Origin: Aotearoamyces nothofagi
Lineage: Eukaryota; Ascomycota; Leotiomycetes; Leotiales; Tympanidaceae
Direction: 5' to 3'
Assembly: GCA_015345905.1 (NCBI GenBank)
Contig: JADDTR010000014.1
Coordinates: 744,001-808,000, forward strand
Length of the DNA stretch: 64,000 nucleotides
Part shown: positions 35,044-46,031 of the stretch, in pieces
Layout: each line of letters starts with the position of its first letter
How positions within the stretch are numbered: position 1 is the first letter of the stretch
Translations under genes and position numbers: made by a program
The notes under the pieces: model-generated
What the model was told of the DNA's origin: nothing
The model's input: the letters and a program-made list of their open reading frames with translations, nothing else
Databases searched by the model: none

Positions 35044-36773
35044 CTAATTAAAGTCCCATAGTTTTACCAAGAAACTGTCCTCTACACCTGACTTAATATC
35101 CTGGCTCATAAATATCTTCTTGGGTATCTCATATTCTACAACTGGTGCCTTCTTTACAACCTTGGCTAATTCGGCATCAAGCATCTACACATAGTTAGTA
35201 CTAGCTCGATGACTTGAGATGCTCATCTAACTTACACTGCCATAAGAATGATCGAGGAAGTCTTCCAGATTATATGCGTGCTTGGTGAACTGTTCCGAGA
35301 TTATCTTTGCCAACGTAGCCACGTTAGGATGGTAATGCGATTGAAGCGTTACAATCTCCCACAAGCTGCTTTCTATGGCGTTTGTCTCCATGGGATCCTC
35401 CTCCTCTGCATCAAAGGGGTCGCCCATTCCCTCAGTCACAAGAAGCTCCTTGGCTTCTACGCCCACCACCTCTCGATGAATCATGAATGTACAAGTGGGA
35501 TGTCTCTTCAATAGGTTGTAAATCCAAGGAACAACCGCGACAACTCCTGCAGGTGGGGCATGTAGTGTCAATCTTGAAAGCCTCTTGATAAAGCTCGCAA
35601 CAAGTACTGCCGGTAAATGCGTTGATGCCATGAAAGTGTCCAACAGTCGAAAAAACCTTGATCGATGTTTGGAGTGGAGTATGCTTGTGTCTAGTAAGGA
35701 ATATAACTTGCGGTAGAAAAGTGGATAATCCAAGTTTCTCTCTTGAATGAGATAGAAAACTCCCGACAAGGCTTGTAAAGAAGTCGATCCACCGGCATCA
35801 TAAGAGTCGGTCAAGAAGTCCATAAGCAGTTCGGGCTTAATGAACCATGGGGCAATTGATGTGCTCATTAAACCAAGTATGGCTTTTCTCTGTTCCTTGT
35901 CCATTTCCACCTTCAACAGTGCAAGCCACCCAGCCTGGGCGTGCTTCTTATGTGCGGTGAGGGAGTACAAGGCGTGTGTGGTCTTTTTAGGTGCTGGTAC
36001 ATAAAAGTCTTCCAACTCGTCCTTATTCTCGGGGACAGATTCGATTGCTGCGAGTATGCTAATGGCGTTATCTAGGAATTGTAGAGGAAGTTGTGCGGTT
36101 TCGTCAACGATTCTCCTATGTCATAATTAGATAGTGCTTTCTCAACCTCTTCCTGTATGACTTACTCGACTGCCTCGAAAGTATAGAACCTGATATCATC
36201 GTATTCCTCTACAAACTTCTCGCAGAATTCATTCCGCACATCGACACCGTCTTCCAAGGCTAATAGGGCTCGAACGATCTCTAGCAAGAATCTCGCTGGA
36301 AAGCTGTAGTCTTGTCCATTGTTCAAGTGCGTCCCCTCGGCCTTGAGCGTGCGCATGCACAGTGTCAGAACAGTGGACGCTGGGCCCTCAAATTCGAGTA
36401 GCTTTAGAAGGGCAGCCTTGTATTCCGAATATCGTTCCTTCAGCCATAGGATAACAACTGCCTCCTTCTCTGTTGTAGCTTGCTTTTTGGCAAGATCACC
36501 AGAGGCCATGAGCCTCGAGAACACCCGGCATAATGCAATTGCAGCAACTATAGCATCGTCCACCTCTTCGCCATCGACTTGGAGCAATTTAAGCAGGGCG
36601 GATATGTTGTTGTAGTGCTTCTTCGACTCGAAAATCTCGCTCTCTAGTAACAGAATTCGAGATTGGGCATCATCTTCACTGCTCTCTGATCGTGCGCGCT
36701 TGATGGGCTTTCGTTGGGAATCAACTCTCTTTCTCTTCACTGCACCAGCAGCCCCATTAACTATTCCAGGCAT
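35044..36773 (-). CDS. NOC4: Nucleolar complex protein 4 (CBF/Mak21 family)
   Basis: Works with Nop14 in maturation and export of the small ribosomal subunit in the nucleolus. Exons 36773-36166, 36115-35236 and 35184-35044 join to 542 residues. The N-terminus has a basic nuclear signal (VKRKRVDSQRKPIKRAR). The middle is helical, with the start of the CBF domain at KKTTHALYSLTAHKKHAQAG and GWLALLKVEMDKEQRKAIL. Family-typical blocks follow: GGSTSLQALSGVFYLIQERN, LDYPLFYRKLYSLLD, FFRLLDTFMASTHLPA and ASFIKRLSRLTLHAPP, then VPWIYNLLKRHPTC. The acidic DPFDAEEEDPMETNAIESSLWE block is diagnostic. The length is typical of NOC4. It diverges from ATP4, with only 177 bp between the start codons. Confidence 0.96.
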
Positions 36774-36950
36774 TTTGTTGTTTGGAGATTATAATTTTTT
36801 CAAGGCTCAAATTTTTTGGGACAGCCTCGCGCCTAGTCATGTGATTTAAACTTGCTCTAGCCGAACAAGCGGAGACCGACGAGCTTAAACGTCCATGCCG
36901 GATCTTAAAAACTACATCAGAAGCTCGACATCATCTCCTCTCATCACACA
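36774..36950. promoter_or_regulatory. Compact bidirectional promoter, NOC4 / ATP4
   Basis: 177 bp between divergent start codons must serve both genes, joining ribosome assembly and respiration. A CT-rich run (CATCATCTCCTCTCATCAC) precedes the ATP4 start. No TATA box seen. Confidence 0.6.
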
Positions 36951-37854
36951 ATGGCATCCCGCTTAGCAAGAAGCGCCATTGGTATGTTCAATTCCTACTT
37001 ACAATTGATATTGTGACCATCGAGCGCAGATTGGCTAACTTGTAGCACAGGAGCCGCCCGTCTCCGGCCAGCGTTCCCGACTCGAGCTCTTCCGGCTTTG
37101 GCCACCTCCCTCACAAGCTATCGTTCAGCATCGAATGTCCCCGCAGTGGAACCGAAGAAGAAGGCTCAATCGATTCTTGACTCCCTCCCAGGAAACTCGC
37201 TCGTCTCAAAGACCGCTATCCTCTCATCCGGTACCGGTATTGCGATCTGGGCCTTGAGCAACGAGTACTATGTCGTTAATGAAGAGTCAATCGCTGCGTT
37301 CTGCTTGCTAAGCATCTTCTACGCTGTTGGCAAATATGGTGGACCGCTCTATTCGGAGTGGGCGAGTGGTCAGGTGAACAAGATCAAGAACATCTTGAAC
37401 GCTGCGAGGGAAGATCACGAATCCGCTGTCAAATCCCGCATTGAGAACGTGAAGCAAATGGGTGGTGTTGTTGAGATCACCAAGACTCTTTTCGAGATCT
37501 CAAAGGTATGTATTCGATTGATCCAGCCACTTGCGATCATCTCTAACTTTGGTTAGGAAACTGCCCTGCTTGAGGCTAAAGCTTATGAGCTTGAGCAAAC
37601 AACATCCCTTGCTCACGAGGCAAAGTCGGTCTTAGACTCATGGGTTCGTTATGAGGGCCAAGTCAAGCAGCGTCAACAACGTGAGCTTGCTGAGAGCGTT
37701 ATCTCCAAGATCCACAAGGAGCTTGAGAACCCCAGAGTGCTACAGCAGATTCTACAACAGAGCGTGGCTGATGTCGAGAGTAAGTAAAATACGATCCATA
37801 TACTCTATATAATAGGCTAATAATTGCGCAGGGATCATTACTGCAAAGGCTTAG
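36951..37854 (+). CDS. ATP4: Mitochondrial F1Fo ATP synthase subunit 4 (subunit b)
   Basis: Peripheral stalk subunit of ATP synthase in the inner mitochondrial membrane. Exons 36951-36981, 37051-37505, 37557-37779 and 37832-37854 join to 243 residues. A positively charged targeting sequence (MASRLARSAIG...RLRPAFPTRALPAL) is followed by KKKAQSILDSLPGNSLVSKT. The two membrane passes are about residues 78-120 (AILSSGTGIAIWALSNEYYV and ESIAAFCLLSIFYAVGKYGG). A long amphipathic helix follows (ILNAAREDHESAVKSRIENV, VRYEGQVKQRQQRELAES, LENPRVLQQILQQSVADVER) and forms the stator stalk. The final exon adds only eight codons with the stop. The family order and length are standard. Confidence 0.97.
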
Positions 37855-38548
37855 TTGACAATAACTTCTAAAGCCTTTTCAGATTCCCTATTTTGTCATT
37901 GTCAATACAACCCTGTGCCATAGTCAATAAAACATCTTTAAAGAAGCTAAAACCTTTTACTATAACCAATATGTGACTTAATATGGGAAACATGAACGAA
38001 CAGAGCGGGGCCGAAGTTCTGAGCGAATTATATTGCTCTGCTCTGTTTGTGTCTGAGACATATTCAAGTCTAGGGTATTGATCTCACATAAAAACCAAAG
38101 AATCTTAGATGCGAGAATTAAACAAAGCCGCGAGAGGTAATTCTAAGTACATTGGAACCATTTTATACTAATAGCTATCAGGCCTCACTTGTATGGTATG
38201 ATCCTTTGACGTAGTGTATACTATCTATATCTAGGTATATATACCTGTGCGAATGACGACAGCCAAATACGGCACTCAAAGTTCGGAATGCATTATCGTC
38301 ATAACTCAGAGTTTTCTTCGAGTAGACCGGTAATAGTATTTCTCTCTGCCTACAAGCAGCGAGTAGCTCGGTTCCGATGCAATTCTTACTTTTAAGAGGC
38401 CTTTCCCGACCTTTCATAAGTCTACAGAAGAAGCTCCAATACCGGCCTGCAAATATCTAAATAGGAGCTTCTTTCCCCGTAGAGTAGTCCTCGGGAACTA
38501 TACTCACATATTGTTATCGTATTTCTCATGTGCCGAAACCAGTACGGC
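37855..38548. other. Intergenic between convergent ATP4 and JAC1
   Basis: 694 bp holding both 3' regions; AATAAAACATC at 37925 may serve as a polyadenylation signal for ATP4. Nothing else recognised. Confidence 0.5.
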
Positions 38549-39307
38549 TCAGTGTATTAATACAACCGGCTTGTCTCTCTCCCACGCATCCAAGCTCTCC
38601 TTGATATTGATCCAATACCGCAACCTAATAGCCTCCTTCTTCGCTGTATCCAGGTCATCCCTCTTAAACGCCTGGTCCAGGACTTTCTCACTAGCTTCGA
38701 TTCGCGCCTCATTTACCGCCCCCATCTCCTCCAGCTCTTCCTCTTCCTGCGCTGCCTCAATCTCTTCCCGCGCGTCCATTACCTCCATTAATAGCTCCGG
38801 ATCTTCTACCTTCGCTGTCTCATCCTGTGCAACATCGATGCCTCTCAATTCTAGCAGGTACTGCGCTCGCCGCAACGGGTTTTGTAGCGTTTTGTACGCT
38901 TCATTTATCGCAGAAGACGTTCCTTGCGCGCGTGTCTTCAGTGCCTGTGGGTGCCGGTCAGGATGTGCTACAGCTTGTAATTGAAGAAACTCGTTGCGCA
39001 GCTGCCGCACATCTATAACGAAGGGCCCTTTTGGTGGAGGCCCTGATGGGAGGGTCTTCGGGAAGAATTCATAGTGTGTTTTTGGGGTCTTGGCCTTCTG
39101 TCGGTCAGTCGCGGCGCTGGTCTGTGATACCCATCTTCGTTTGACCGTTACAGGAGCATTTGGCTGCGGGGGCTTTATTCGACATGCTAGGCATATAGGT
39201 GATGTTGTGTAGTTTCGATTTGCGTTCTCGATTGCGAGTTTAGCAGCGCTGGAAGTGCGACAAATGCGACGTGCATGACGCGTGCTCGATAAGAGTATCG
39301 GCTGCAT
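38549..39307 (-). CDS. JAC1: Mitochondrial Fe-S assembly J-protein (HscB/Jac1)
   Basis: Co-chaperone that delivers the scaffold Isu1 to mitochondrial Hsp70 for iron-sulfur cluster transfer. Single exon, 252 residues. An Arg-rich N-terminus (STRHARRICRTSSAAKLAIE) fits mitochondrial targeting. A C39-x2-C42 pair (CLAC) precedes the J domain; animal HSC20 also has an N-terminal zinc-binding CxxC pair. The J domain has THYEFFP, and HPD at residues 115-117 (AVAHPDRHP) to stimulate Hsp70 ATPase. It continues SAINEAYKTLQNPLRRAQYL, followed by the HscB C-terminal scaffold-binding helical domain (EDPELLMEVMDAREEIEAAQ). All expected motifs are present. Confidence 0.96.
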   Translation of the reverse strand: MQPILLSSTRHARRICRTSSAAKLAIENANRNYTTSPICLACRIKPPQPNAPVTVKRRWVSQTSAATDRQKAKTPKTHYEFFPKTLPSGPPPKGPFVIDVRQLRNEFLQLQAVAHPDRHPQALKTRAQGTSSAINEAYKTLQNPLRRAQYLLELRGIDVAQDETAKVEDPELLMEVMDAREEIEAAQEEEELEEMGAVNEARIEASEKVLDQAFKRDDLDTAKKEAIRLRYWINIKESLDAWERDKPVVLIH

Positions 39308-39641
39308 TGTGCCGGTTATAACTATATCCTCTTCTCGAAACTATGCGACAACTGGCCTAAGAAGCTTTCACAGGTATGTGATGTCTTGCTTGACTCAAAC
39401 GTTGATGTTGCAATCTACACTTCCAAATTCTAATAATCGTCGGAAATGACGTTGGCTTAAAAAGTTAGCAGGCCGCCTAAACTCCGAGGTACTTCGGAGT
39501 TCCGACATTTTTACTTTCATTTACGCTGGGTAATCATTCATACGAGTAATGAGAAAATATATTTTGTATCCTCTAAGATTATTTGCCTTGTCCCATAATC
39601 TTAAACACCTAAACTCCGCGCCATCAATACCATGCCTCATA
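39308..39641. other. Intergenic between JAC1 and PRP4
   Basis: 334 bp. It holds the JAC1 promoter and the PRP4 3' end. A short TCCGAGGTACTTCGGA dyad at 39481-39496 is present but not clearly functional. Confidence 0.45.
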
Positions 39642-41159
39642 TCACAAGCCTTGCGCATCATTCCTTCCCCAGAGTTTTACTGTCCGATCGTATCCACCAC
39701 TAACAATCCATTTTCCATCCTGGCTGGTATCAACACTGTGAACATTACCAGTGTGGCCGCTCAATGATTGAATGAGTCCCCAGTCATCAGCAGAAAATAT
39801 ATTGATATTCTTGTCGAACCCACTGGAGACGAAGAACGTGCCCGACTTTTTTGGACGGCGGTCTCCTTTCTCATCAAGCTCTGGAGCATGACCTTCTACT
39901 GGATTGTCGATTCCTTTGAACCATCGCAGATCAGAGACAACGCTTCGATGCGCACCAACACCACCGACACCCTGGACTTTCCTTATATCCCAACACTTCA
40001 CCCAGCCATCGCCTGAGCCAGACAGTACTCGGTGACCATCCACACCCCAGTCAAGAGCGTAGATTGGACGGATATGGCCGTCTAATATCATCACTGTTCG
40101 TCCGGTTCGTAGATCCCATATTCTTCCAATACTATCCATGCCAGCACTGGCCAGAAGTGAGCCATCGGTATTGAAACTCAGAGCAAAGACTCCTCTTGAA
40201 TGACCTTCCTGAAGCAGTAGCTCTGTCGTCGTTTCAACGTCCCATAGTCTCCAGGTAGTATCTTCCGATGCAGATGCCAAGTATTTTCCAGATGGATGGA
40301 ACTCGACGCGGCAGACTCGTTGACTGTGCCCGGAAAGGGTAGCCAAGGGCGTGTCTTGATTCAATGACCATAGATGAACGTTTCCTTCAGCGCCCCCGGA
40401 GGCCAGATTGGTTACGTCGGGAGAGACTGTTGTGCCCGGTAGAGTTGATCCTGGAAACCAAGAAATACCGCCAACTCTATCCGTGTGACCTCTTAATGTT
40501 CTTTTTTCCTCCAGATTCGGTACATCAAGTATCTTGATCCCTCCAGCCCAGTTGCCTGCCGCAATGATCTCCCCATTGGGCGCAAACCTCGTCATGCTAA
40601 TGGGCCGTTCTCCAGCAATCTGACTTCCCTGTAGCTCAAAACCTTTCAATCGCTCTTTGATTCCCTTACGAAACTTGACATGAGTGCGTAGCGGTATTGA
40701 AGATTCCGCCTTCTGGCTTGCCAGTCTCCTCTTGGCCCTTGGTAAGGAATATCTGGCAATGTCTTGTCGTGCTAGTAAGAGCTCTCGGATGCCTTGTGTA
40801 TAGAATTCTTCCTCCTGCTCGTTTTGCCCATCTATATCATCCACTGTGTCTTGCATGCGCGCGTCTCCATCCTCATCTTCTGCAGCATCAATTTCCGCCT
40901 GGATAGTGAGCAGTTCACGCAGACGGTCTCTGCGATCTGCTCGCCCCTCGCCGAACAGTGTTATAGGCTCTCCCAACTCTCGAAGTCGCAAACGAACTCG
41001 TTCATCATCTGTTGGCACCGCTATAGCGGCGGCTCTGCGCTTTCGAGACATTTGAGCAAGGAACGCAGACGCCTGGTCATTGGTCTCGCCCATTGGGATA
41101 GACTCAATGTCTTCCATGGATGTGGAAATCATATCTCGGCGGCTTGAGTGGATATCCAT
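39642..41159 (-). CDS. PRP4: U4/U6 small nuclear ribonucleoprotein PRP4
   Basis: WD-repeat subunit of the U4/U6.U5 tri-snRNP, needed for pre-mRNA splicing. Single exon, 505 residues. The PRP4-type splicing-factor motif is at about 50-83 (DDERVRLRLRELGEPITLFG then ADRRDRLREL). An acidic linker (AAEDEDGDARMQDTVDDIDG) and a basic region follow. Seven WD40 repeats form a propeller, for example ITLRGHTDRVGGISW-like (here RTLRGHTDRVGGISWFPG), LSGHSQRVCRVEFHPSGKYL, EGHSRGVFALSFNTDGSLLA, LDGHIRPIYALDW and LSGHTGNVHSVDTSQDGKWI, each ending in a W/WD-type dipeptide. A second Met (MISTSMEDIES) could also start translation. Assignment firm. Confidence 0.95.
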   Translation of the reverse strand: MDIHSSRRDMISTSMEDIESIPMGETNDQASAFLAQMSRKRRAAAIAVPTDDERVRLRLRELGEPITLFGEGRADRRDRLRELLTIQAEIDAAEDEDGDARMQDTVDDIDGQNEQEEEFYTQGIRELLLARQDIARYSLPRAKRRLASQKAESSIPLRTHVKFRKGIKERLKGFELQGSQIAGERPISMTRFAPNGEIIAAGNWAGGIKILDVPNLEEKRTLRGHTDRVGGISWFPGSTLPGTTVSPDVTNLASGGAEGNVHLWSLNQDTPLATLSGHSQRVCRVEFHPSGKYLASASEDTTWRLWDVETTTELLLQEGHSRGVFALSFNTDGSLLASAGMDSIGRIWDLRTGRTVMILDGHIRPIYALDWGVDGHRVLSGSGDGWVKCWDIRKVQGVGGVGAHRSVVSDLRWFKGIDNPVEGHAPELDEKGDRRPKKSGTFFVSSGFDKNINIFSADDWGLIQSLSGHTGNVHSVDTSQDGKWIVSGGYDRTVKLWGRNDAQGL

Positions 41160-41811
41160 GGCTGCTATATGGTTTACTCAACCCAGCGTATGGACAAGTT
41201 GGGAAGCTGTCAATAAGTTGACCTGGGACCTGAAGCTCTTCACGGCAGAATTTGTCTATCTTATCGCGCGAGGCAGCCTTCACACGCGACGCTACAGCTG
41301 CCAAAATACCAGGCTAGTATCCGTCGCTAAAATAGCATCATGATTATTCGCAGGCACCTTTCAGTACCTTAACTTCGACAACCTTTCTAATTTTTTGGTT
41401 ACGAGTGTGGCGCAGATTTTCTACTTATATCGAACTGCTAAATTCCAAGGTAGAGAAATTCTAGAAGTATTGACTTAGGGTCACAATGCGATACTTCATA
41501 TGTTAGCAACTCATGTAAGTATTGGCCGTAGTTGCCGAGTGACGGGTACCAGACTGGGGAGTTTGCTGCTAATCTGAAGATTCTCTTGGAGCAAGAACTA
41601 GAGACATTGAAGCTTCTCACAAGTTTAGAACAATGCTGTTAGCCGTGATTGCCACGATACGCAGATTGGAGAGAAGGTTGGCCTCCGTTGGGTGTATATG
41701 AGTGGGATTAGATTAAGATCTGAGCTTCCAACCTAGCTCGCTCAGCACTGTTTTAGGGTACTATTTGCTGGTAACATCCATTATATATTCGATTTCGTTG
41801 CCCTCCTCTGC
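41160..41811. other. Intergenic between PRP4 and the calpain gene
   Basis: 652 bp. It contains the PRP4 promoter and the calpain 3' UTR. Nothing else recognised; a short frame that overlaps the PRP4 start (41104-41304) is rejected. Confidence 0.45.
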
Positions 41812-44316
41812 CTAATTCGCACTGGAGGTCCTTGTTGGACCCTCATTTTCTTTCATCTTGTTGCCTGCCTTCTCAGACACTGTTTCCCAGCCATCTTCTT
41901 TAGTCTCCACGCTCTGGGTAGCTTCTTGTTTCTTCTCCTCAGTCTTCACATCCTCTTTAGCAGATTCCTTCTTGTCAGATACCTTGGAGGCATCTCTTGC
42001 TGGATCATCCACGTCAAGCTTCAATCGCTCCACTACCGCCTTCTTTGGTCGGATGATCTGAATAGTAGCGTCTGCATTTTTGCAGAACACACGTAAGCCA
42101 ACGACAGCAGCTGCACCCCAAGCGTTATCTGCATCTTCGCTACCGTCGTTACTGTCACTAGATTGTGGTTTGGAGGATTCTGGATTCAAATCTGGTGCCT
42201 TAGGGACATCACCCACTTCCTCTGCCTTCTCCATTTCCCCTTTCCCTGTCACGGTAGTCTGTCCCTGCTGCCCGTCACTTTCTTTATCACTTACGGAGGC
42301 TGGCCCTTCAGAATTATCTTCCACCTTTGGAGTTGTCTCGGTCTCTGTTATCTCCGTTGTCTCCGTTGTACTCGACACAATGGTTATCGTTGACTTCGTC
42401 GCTTTCACTGGTGCTACCATATCTGATCCATTCTCTTTCTCCAAGGCCTCCTTTACCTGTCCTTTAGCATGTGCGAGGTCATACGATAAACCTGTTCGGA
42501 GAAGCTTCTCGCGTCGGTCAAGCCAGTTTGCCTTTACTACATCTTCAACGTTGTTCCCGCTTTCATCTCTCAGGGCTGAAATCTTGAGGCGTACTTCATA
42601 AATACCAGCCTTGAGATCTAGCTCTGCGCTGACTGATCGCTGACGGTACCATTCTCCGTAGGTTCGCGTAATATAATCTTCTTCTCCAGCCCTATGGACC
42701 CTAAAGGATAGCTTGAACTTATACTGGCCGGCCAGACCTTTAAAGTATCGATCATCAAGTTGTGATAGGACCATGACAGTTGGAGCGCTCTTTGCGATGA
42801 CGACCTCAAACTTAGTATCCTGATATTCACCTGCCCATGGTACCATGACGCTTGTCCACTGCTGGCTCACTTTCCACTCTCTATTGAACAGCCTTGTACG
42901 ATATAGGATATTGTATTTTCGAAGAAGATCCTTGTACCTGATCCAGAAGATGCCGTCGTCTCCGAAGGTATGTCCAAGTTCCTTAATAGAGTCGTAATTC
43001 CACTGAGCTGATCCATCACTCCAAGCACCGTTCCACTCGTTCTTTCCCCATGGATTTTTTATCTGTACAAGCCGCTCACCTTTATAGTTGGCAGCTTTAA
43101 GGATGGAATAGGCGTGACCTCCAATGATGCCTTCTCTACCTTCTCCAGTATCATCCCAGTCCGGCGTTCCACAGCCGAATAAAAACTCTTCGTTCACTTT
43201 CATCAGGCAGTCTGTCCAGAATTTATCCTTGCTGAGGATATCGGTACAGACTATAGGTACGGAAATGCCCCCGGTAAGGTCCTCGACGCCATCGCTTCAT
43301 TTATTAACACATCTTGCTTTGACAAGGATCTTAACAACTCACCCAATATATCCAGCCTCTATGGAACCATAATCTCCATGAACTTTGGCAAAGGCTTTTT
43401 CAAATAAAGGGACCCAAGTCTCGTCCGGATGTGTGCTCTGTGCATAGAATAGAGCCCGAGAATTTCTCTGGAATTCTACCCGATATTCTTCTGCAGCATT
43501 CTGACGAATGCGATTTTCTTCCCATGTACGTCGAAGGTCATCATCGGTGTTCTCATAATCCGGTTTACGAAGATAGAGCTTATCATCGATGATGACAGAA
43601 GTCCACTCGCCATCGCGATAGAGAAGAAACCCATACACACCAACATCCTGATCACGGGCAACACAAACCTTGTTAATTAAACGCTGAGTATCCTCCAGGT
43701 TACACAATGTTGCTAATGCTGAGAGGAACCAACAATCACCGCTCAAGCCTTGGCGGATATCTTTTGCATCTGGGCCATCTACAAAGAACTGTGGGTTGTC
43801 AAATATATCCCCTATCCTTCTCACACACGGCGGCTCTGACTTTTCGGCTGATGCCCCTTTTTCTCCATTTCTGAAGATTGATAGTTGGCCAGATGTGTTA
43901 CTATCCTTGACGGCGTCAAACATTGCTCCTGGTGCCGGTGGCGGCGTAGGTGACTTGTCCGGTATGTCGAGTGGATATAGGCTGTCATATCTTTCCTCGA
44001 GGTTGAAGTAGGGGTCGCTGTACTTTTGGTTGATCTGCCTACATTCCTTTACAATCTGTGCGACTTTTGCCTCGCAAGAACGTTTGGCCTTAAGATAGGA
44101 GAGTTCAACCGACTCAGCCGATGTGATCCCTCGGGGAACTTGCTTTTTGACCATCTCCGCGTAGACATTTTTAGGAAGAACGGCCGAGGCTATGGTATGT
44201 CAGCCATGCCATGTGAGCCATCGTTCAAGCGCACCTTTTGTGGGAGGTTTTGTTGGCGTTATGCACGTCTTCCAGAACTTGTCAATAACTTCCTGTGAAG
44301 ATTTGTGAGGTGCCAT
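41812..44316 (-). CDS. Calpain-family cysteine protease
   Basis: Papain-fold cysteine protease of the calpain (C2) family, probably intracellular. Three exons, 44316-44235, 44189-43343 and 43294-41812, join to 803 residues. The start is the Met of MAPHKSSQEV, reached through a 45-nt intron. The complete catalytic triad is visible: Cys180 in QGLSGDCWFLSAL, His370 in GGHAYSIL and Asn390 in IKNPWGKNEW. A calpain domain III-like beta region follows (WKVSQQWTSVMVPWAGEYQD, FKLSFRVHRAGEEDYITRTY). The last 250 residues are low-complexity and acidic (TTETTEITETETTPKVEDN). Ca-binding EF hands are absent, as in other fungal calpains. It lacks an obvious MIT domain, so PalB/RIM13 identity is not claimed. 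Confidence 0.93.
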
Positions 44317-45397
44317 TGTGGCGGGCGGTTAAGATTTATAGCAATCGTCTATATGATACCGATTTGAGGAGTCAGGGACTAGAAGAAGCTCCGGCAGAAC
44401 AATGCGCAGAAGAGGAATTAAGTGAGCTGAGAACAGGAAAAGAACGATACTTGTACCGCTCAGTGACGAGGCTGTAACGGCCGCACATGCGGCTCGTCCA
44501 GGCGCCAGCCCCGCCAGTCGCTGGGATAGAATGAACGTCGCGTCAGCACTAAAGGCATGCATGGCAAAGCTCTGCTTATTCCGGGAGTAACAGCACTGTG
44601 GATTGGGCATGCTATACTCATATCTTCATGCGTGTTACACTGCGTGCACGTCTGCCTAGCAAAGGAACCTTTTGTGGTCCGGCCAGCGGATGGATCTTTT
44701 GTAAGGCTGTGGAGGTGAACAAATCAGATACGAGTCCTATGACGGGATTGGATGGGGGCTGCCACTGGGGTTCGCTGCAACTCGTAGGCCAGGTGTACAG
44801 AGGTAGTGATCCTCAACCACGTATGATGAACTTTCCTAAATGCGACATCCTGTGCTTGGCGTATGTGAGAGCGACCTGGAGGACATGCAAGGTGCCTCTC
44901 ACGTGACACTACTACACCCTTGGGCAAGCACGTGATATGCCAAGATGAATCCCTGTCATATCCCTCTTGGCAGTCGAAACGGCTAAGCCTCATCCACGCT
45001 ACGTCCACGACGACAGGACAACTTCCAACGTTTATTTACAGCAAAATACTCTTCCATTCATATGATGGGATTCTATTTGTTCACATTCAGCTGGAATAGT
45101 AATGTATTAGATGCTAGCTGTGGGCGCTTTCCGAGTCGGTTTCTAACTTTAGGGTGTAAGGGCCTGTTTAGAGAGCGGGGAGACCGCGGCTGAACGACTC
45201 AGACTTCAGCTATGTTTAGGAACGGATTTAAGTCAAAAGAACTGTAAATGGAAGCTCAACAATCGAATAAAACGACTTTATCGCCTATAGAAATTAACCA
45301 TTTAACTAGAGCTTCGCGCAGGACAGCCTGAATCCAAGCCATCCGGAACATTATAACCCGATCAGGGACCAATTATCTCACCCAATCAACCAATTTA
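44317..45397. other. Intergenic between calpain start and PEBP stop
   Basis: 1.08 kb. No recognised gene, RNA or repeat; overlapping frames at 44330-45010 show no similarity or splice support. Confidence 0.5.
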
Positions 45398-46031
45398 CTA
45401 ATTGCTCATAAAATAATTCACTGCAATCACCTCGCCCAATCCTGCCTCCTTCTCAAACGCGTCCTGGTCAAATCTCATACGCGGCCAATTCCCCATCTCC
45501 TGTCCTTCAGGCGGCGTAAGCTTCTTAGCAACAGCATCAAAAGTCTCCGGCTGTTCATATAGGAGGAAAACATATCGATGCGGTGCGCTCGGTGGCGGTG
45601 GTGCTGGGCCGATATAGTTTACGACGAAAGGCGCCGACGAGGTGAGAACTGTGGAACCGTCCGTGGCGGCTTTGAAGCCAGGTTGGATCCAGTGCAGTAT
45701 GGGACCCAGCACCTTGAAGCTTGGGAACGGAGCGTCAGGGTCTATATGGAGGACAAGATAGGTTGCTGTAGTGCTAGGGACAGCAAAGGAGATTGTTGGC
45801 GGGTTTTGAGCTTCTAGAGGCATGTTAATGGTTTGTTCTTATATATAGATAAAAAATAGTAGCTTGGATGGCGTCGTCGTAATTGTCAGATGCTGTAACT
45901 TGGTACGTACCAGCCTTCGGGATGAACTGTCCAGGCGTGACATCGTAGGTGCCTATCTTGACGCCCAGAATCTTAGACTCATCAGTCTTCACCAACTCCA
46001 GCTGCCTCTCCAGTCCCGTCAAATCAGGCAT
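45398..46031 (-). CDS. Phosphatidylethanolamine-binding protein (PEBP/TFS1 family)
   Basis: PEBP-fold cytosolic protein; the yeast relative Tfs1 inhibits carboxypeptidase Y and Ras GAP Ira2. Exons 46031-45911 and 45813-45398 join to 178 residues through a 97-nt intron (GTACGT...TCTAG). The start is the Met of MPDLTGLERQ. Family signatures are GQFIPKAEAQNPPTISF across the junction, the ligand-pocket motif IDPDAPFPSFKVLGPILHWI and the second conserved block GPAPPPPSAPHRYVFLLYEQ. The C-terminal helix ends VIAVNYFMSN. The length is that of the family. The precise ligand and partner in filamentous fungi are unknown. Confidence 0.93.

Noticed and set aside
41104-41304. Possible upstream exon of PRP4 (frame starting MAAVASRVK)
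   Set aside because: It overlaps the PRP4 start in another frame and no splice pair links it; the PRP4 Met already gives a complete family N-terminus.
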